A stretch of DNA of 64,000 nt from 13-2-20CM-68-14 sp051955535. Its GTDB lineage: Bacteria > Actinomycetota > Thermoleophilia > Gaiellales > Gaiellaceae. Position 1 is the first letter of the stretch, and each line of letters starts with the position of its first letter. Below the pieces are notes generated by a model. The model ran no database searches and was not told the origin of the DNA. It saw only the letters and a list, made by a program, of their open reading frames with translations. This document shows positions 60,831-64,000 of the stretch, piece after piece. The stretch spans positions 33,256-97,255 of the forward strand of contig JBQCGP010000076.1 of NCBI GenBank assembly GCA_051955535.1, in the 5' to 3' direction. Made by a program: the position numbers and the translations under genes.

Positions 60831-62201
60831 ATGACTGCGGCAACACCTGCGGAGCTGCGCGACCGCGTGCGCGGCGAGACGATCACGCCGGACGATCTCG
60901 AGTACGACGATGCGCGGCAGGTCTACAACGCGATGATCGACCGGAGGCCACGCGTTGTCGTGCGCCCGCTCGGCGCGGACGACGTCGTCGCTGCGGTCGA
61001 GTACGCCCACGCGAACGACCTTCCGGTCGCGATCCGCGGCGGCGGTCACAGCGTCCCCGGCTTCGGCACGGCCGATGACGCGGTGGTGGTCGATCTGTCC
61101 GAAATGCAGGAAGTCGACGTGGATCCCCACGGCCGGATCGCGCGTGCCGAGGGCGGTGTGACCTTGGGCACGTTCAACGACGCGACCCACGAGCACGGGC
61201 TCGCGACGACCGCCGGGGTCGTCTCGACCACGGGCATCGGCGGGCTCACGCTCGGCGGCGGAATGGGCTACCTGGCCCGAGGCCTCGGCCTTACGTGCGA
61301 CAACCTCGTCTCCGCCGAGGTCGTCACCGCCGACGGGCGCCGCGTGACTGCAAGCGACAGCGAAAACGAGGACCTGTTCTGGGCGCTGCAGGGCGGCGGA
61401 GGGAATTTCGGCGTCGTCACGGCGTTCGAGTACCGGCTCCACCCAGTCCAGGAGGTGTACGGCGGTCCGCTCCTCTACGAGCTCGACGACGCCCCGACCG
61501 TTCTCAAGTTCTACCGCGACTACATCAAGGACGCGCCGCGCGAGTTCGGCGGCTTCCCCGGCTGGCAGATCGCGCCGCCGCTCCCGTTCATCCCGGAGGA
61601 GCGGCACGGCGACACCTTCCTCATCTTTGTTGCGTGCTGGGCCGGCCCGATCGACCAGGGCGAGGCGGCGCTCGCACCGTTGCGCGAAGTCGCGCCGGTG
61701 GTTGCCGAGCACGTCGGCCCGCTGCCGTACCCGGCGCTCAGCAGCGCCTTCGACGCGCTTTATCCCGCGGGGCTTCAGCACTACTGGAAGGCGAATTTCG
61801 TCAAAGAGCTCACGGACGAGGCGATCGCCGCGCACCTCGAGCACGGGCCCAAGGTCCCGGCCGTCAGCTCGACGGTGCACATCTACCCGATCAACGGCGC
61901 CGTCCACGACGTCGCTCCCGACGCAACGGCATTCGCGTATCGCGACGCGAACTTCGCCACGGTGATCGCCGGCATGTGGCCCGACGCTGCGGACAACGAC
62001 GCGAACATCGCCTGGGTACGCGGTTTCTACGAAGCGACGGCGCCGCTTTCGGAGGAAGGCGGCTACATCAACTTCATGGCGGGAGACGACCAGGACCGGA
62101 TCCGGGCGAACTACAAGGGCAACTACGACCGCCTGGTCGAGATCAAGCGCAAGTACGACCCCGACAACACGTTCCGGGTCAACCAGAACATTCGTCCGTA
62201 G
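60831..62201 (+). CDS. BBE-type FAD-linked oxidoreductase
   Basis: 456 aa from ATG 60831 (GAGGAGG upstream). FAD-binding PCMH domain: VRPLGADDVVAAVEYA, AIRGGGHSVPGFG with the His that usually forms the covalent FAD link, GGLTLGGGMGYLARGLGLTCDN. C-terminal berberine-bridge segment YYNFM-like (GGYINFMAGD) and KYDPDNTFRVNQNI. Oxidises sugars, alcohols or alkaloid-like substrates; the second covalent site (Cys) is replaced near LTCDN, or may be that Cys. No signal peptide, so cytoplasmic. Confidence 0.92.
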   Translation: MTAATPAELRDRVRGETITPDDLEYDDARQVYNAMIDRRPRVVVRPLGADDVVAAVEYAHANDLPVAIRGGGHSVPGFGTADDAVVVDLSEMQEVDVDPHGRIARAEGGVTLGTFNDATHEHGLATTAGVVSTTGIGGLTLGGGMGYLARGLGLTCDNLVSAEVVTADGRRVTASDSENEDLFWALQGGGGNFGVVTAFEYRLHPVQEVYGGPLLYELDDAPTVLKFYRDYIKDAPREFGGFPGWQIAPPLPFIPEERHGDTFLIFVACWAGPIDQGEAALAPLREVAPVVAEHVGPLPYPALSSAFDALYPAGLQHYWKANFVKELTDEAIAAHLEHGPKVPAVSSTVHIYPINGAVHDVAPDATAFAYRDANFATVIAGMWPDAADNDANIAWVRGFYEATAPLSEEGGYINFMAGDDQDRIRANYKGNYDRLVEIKRKYDPDNTFRVNQNIRP

Positions 62202-62248
62202 CGCATCCCGCGTTTGACGCCGTCCGGGAGGAGCGCTACCCTCGCTGT

Positions 62249-62262
62249 CGAACATACGTTCG
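62249..62262 (+). promoter_or_regulatory. SOS box (LexA operator)
   Basis: CGAACATACGTTCG, a perfect 14-bp palindrome-type match to CGAAC-N4-GTTCG, 22 bp before the lexA start. Shows that lexA represses itself. Confidence 0.93.
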
Positions 62263-62284
62263 CACCAGCGACGAAGGAGGCGAA

Positions 62285-62911
62285 GTGCTCACCGGACGAC
62301 AGCAGGAGATCTGGGACTTCCTGGTCGACTATGTCGACCGGCACGGCTACCCGCCGACCGTGCGGGAGATCGGAGACGCGGTCGGGCTCGCCTCTCCTTC
62401 GACGGTCCACGCGCACCTCGCGAATCTCGAACGGGCCGGCTTGCTGAAGCGCGACCCGACGAAGCCGCGCGCGCTCGAGCTCTTGGGCCGGGGCCCCAGG
62501 GAGACACCGCGGCGCGAGGAAGCGCGGCGAACGCTGCCGCTCGTCGGCGAGATCGCCGCGGGAGGGCCGCTGCTCGCCGAGGACAATGTCGAGGAGTACC
62601 TCGCCGTGCCCGAGCTGATCGAGCGGCGTGGCGCGGACTTCCTGTTACGCGTGAAGGGCGACTCGATGGTCGAGGCCGGCATCCTCGACGGAGACATCGT
62701 CGTCGTGAAGCGCGAGCAGACTGCCGAGAACGGCGACATCGTCGTCGCCCTCGCGGGCACTGACGAGGCCGCCGACGAGGCGACGGTCAAGCGCTTCTTC
62801 CGAGAGAGCGGCCGGATCCGGCTGCAGCCGGAGAACGCGGCGATGGAGCCGATCTACGCCGACCACGTGCAGATCATCGGCAAGGTCACGGGGGTGTTCC
62901 GCGCGCTGTGA
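62285..62911 (+). CDS. lexA: LexA repressor
   Basis: 208 aa, GTG start with GAAGGAGG upstream. N-terminal winged helix (LTGRQQEIWDFLVDYV, PTVREIGDAVGLASPSTVHAHL), then the self-cleaving domain: cleavage site in EIAAGGPLLA (Ala-Gly), catalytic Ser in VKGDSMVEAGILDGD and Lys in IVVVKREQTAENGD. Represses the DNA-damage response until RecA filaments trigger autocleavage. Its stop overlaps the next gene (GTGA). Confidence 0.97.
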   Translation: MLTGRQQEIWDFLVDYVDRHGYPPTVREIGDAVGLASPSTVHAHLANLERAGLLKRDPTKPRALELLGRGPRETPRREEARRTLPLVGEIAAGGPLLAEDNVEEYLAVPELIERRGADFLLRVKGDSMVEAGILDGDIVVVKREQTAENGDIVVALAGTDEAADEATVKRFFRESGRIRLQPENAAMEPIYADHVQIIGKVTGVFRAL

Positions 62912-63087
62912 CCCACGCGACGCCGCTGATCCGGACGCTCGACCAGGAAGTGCTCGCGCTGCTTCGCGGCGCGAGCCTCGAGTGCTTGGTCTGCGGCGAG
63001 TTCGTCCAGCACCGGTTGGGCGTGATCGCCTGTCCGGAGTGCGGGGCGGCGTTCCAGGACGGCGCCGAAGTGAAGCTACAATCCAGG

Positions 63088-63102
<15 letters not shown>
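62908..63102 (+). CDS. small zinc-ribbon protein
   Basis: 64 aa, GTG start overlapping the lexA stop. Two CxxC knuckles, LECLVCGEFV and IACPECGAAFQ, form a zinc ribbon after a helical start (PLIRTLDQEVLALLRG). No further domain; role unknown. Coupling to lexA suggests SOS co-regulation. Its last ~15 nt overlap the rnpB 5' end, and the rnpB -10 element lies in its coding sequence. Confidence 0.8.
63077..63082 (+). promoter_or_regulatory. -10 element of rnpB
   Basis: TACAAT placed 6-7 nt before the deduced 5' end of the RNase P RNA, inside the zinc-ribbon gene. No convincing -35. Confidence 0.5.
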
Positions 63103-63411
<309 letters not shown>

Positions 63412-63414
63412 CGG

Positions 63415-63440
63415 AAAAAGCCCCGGAAACGGGGCTTTTT
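63415..63440 (+). terminator. rho-independent terminator of rnpB
   Basis: AAAAAGCCCCG-GAAA-CGGGGCTTTTT: an 11-bp perfect stem with a GNRA loop and T-run. Confidence 0.95.
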
Positions 63441-63479
63441 CTATGCGGCCGCGAAACCGTCCGCAATGCTGGGTGTGCA

Positions 63480-64000
63480 GTGTCGCTCCAGAATCGAGTC
63501 ACGCCCCTGGGAGAGCTGATCGCGGATCCCGCGCGTGGGCTTGTGTACGGCAACCGCGGGTGCCTCCACGACGACCACGGACGCATCCGTCGGCGCTATC
63601 AGGTCAAGCGCTGGATCGCCTGTCGGCTCGAGTTCCGCGGCTGGCACCGCGCGCCCCTCATGCAGCCGGGTCGCTTCACGGAGCTCTTCTTCCTGGACGA
63701 GGCGACGGCCCTCGCCGCCGGGCACAGGCCCTGCGCGCTCTGCCGCCGCGCGGACTACGACTTCCTGCTCGACGTCTGGGCCTCGCTCCACGAGGGACGG
63801 GGTGGAGCCGACGCCATCGACGCACAGCTCCATCGGGAGCGCATTACGCCGGGATCGGGAGAGCGCATTCTCCACACCGCCCCGTTCGACGAGCTTTCCG
63901 ACGGGACGTTCGTGCTCGAGAGCGGCGAGCCCTGGCTCGTCCTCGGCGATCAGCTTCTCCGTTGGACGCCGAGCGGCTACCGCGACCGCATGGGCCGACC
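63480..64000 (+). CDS. conserved hypothetical protein, N-terminal part (runs off the window)
   Basis: Open from GTG 63480 to the window end, about 173 residues. Begins VSLQNRVTPLGELIADPARG, continues LVYGNRGCLHDDHGRIRRRY, ACRLEFRGWHRAPLMQPGR, FTELFFLDEATALAAGHRPC and ALCRRADYDFL. CLHD and HRPCALCRR carry Cys/His that could bind a metal, recalling small nuclease or zinc-binding proteins. Family name not recognised; the start is uncertain as no ribosome site is clear. Confidence 0.7.
   Translation, partial: MSLQNRVTPLGELIADPARGLVYGNRGCLHDDHGRIRRRYQVKRWIACRLEFRGWHRAPLMQPGRFTELFFLDEATALAAGHRPCALCRRADYDFLLDVWASLHEGRGGADAIDAQLHRERITPGSGERILHTAPFDELSDGTFVLESGEPWLVLGDQLLRWTPSGYRDRMGR

Overview
The window is 64 kb of very GC-rich DNA with dense, mostly non-overlapping genes, many GTG/TTG starts and numerous 1-4 nt stop/start overlaps. 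The SOS box in front of lexA has the actinobacterial/Gram-positive form (CGAAC-N4-GTTCG). Together with the gene families present and the GGGACTGTCCC palindromes, this suggests an uncultured actinobacterium of the Thermoleophilia (Gaiellales/Solirubrobacterales) type. The placement is an inference; there is no 16S gene here.

Region by region: (1) 1-2323, minus strand: end of a CARDB-type secreted protein, then the operon rpsF-ssb-rpsR-rplI. (2) 2437-4807: a small membrane protein, a HIT-family hydrolase whose real start appears to be a non-canonical ATA, a cell-wall amidase and an esterase. (3) 4956-15548, minus strand: a ~10.6 kb signalling cluster: triple-PAS protein, coiled-coil histidine kinase, receiver-PAS-kinase hybrid, DUF72 protein, CheB with zinc ribbon, CheR-PAS, PAS kinase, OmpR-type regulator, STAS protein and a thioredoxin-fold protein. 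No chemoreceptor, CheA or CheW is present. (4) 15834-26067: small-molecule enzymes, dominated by an eight-gene minus-strand operon with five consecutive, translationally coupled epoxide-hydrolase paralogues followed by a cupin, an alpha/beta hydrolase and a thioredoxin-fold protein. (5) 26300-30412: a TolB remnant, small secreted proteins including a cupredoxin, a GerW-like protein and a PQQ-propeller lipoprotein. (6) 30449-35340: a selenocysteine locus, with tRNA-Sec (anticodon UCA), selB and selA, interrupted by a methyltransferase. A decayed copy of the 3' half of tRNA-Sec plus a terminator hairpin lies 2.2 kb away, which looks like a footprint of integration at selC. (7) 35401-42055: cell-envelope and secreted proteins (DD-carboxypeptidase, Ig-like protein, LOG protein, site-2 protease, collagen-like protein, degenerate cupredoxin, subtilase). 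(8) 42149-50102: accessory region with a GntR-LacI fusion regulator, a TIR-like plus beta-rich effector protein with a coupled 61-aa partner (candidate immune module), CsbD, methyltransferase, channel-like membrane protein, GyrI-like protein, P-loop kinase, lipoprotein, double GNAT and a MoaD-MoaE fusion. (9) 50139-64000: ftsH, methylmalonyl-CoA mutase large subunit, a SagB-like oxidoreductase that carries a palindromic repeat in its reading frame, an unexplained promoter-leader-small-protein-terminator unit (55077-55730), glycosyltransferase, receiver protein, secG, tldE/tldD, tRNA-Leu, a BBE-type flavoenzyme, lexA, a zinc-ribbon protein, rnpB, and the start of a conserved unknown protein.

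How the genes fit together: housekeeping units (ribosomal operon, ftsH, secG, lexA, rnpB, tRNAs) alternate with accessory units. The strongest candidates for new biology are the TIR/beta-domain two-gene unit (43336-44432), the structured leader at 55112-55505, the selC remnant at 28261, the five-fold epoxide-hydrolase operon and the receptor-less CheB/CheR signalling cluster.
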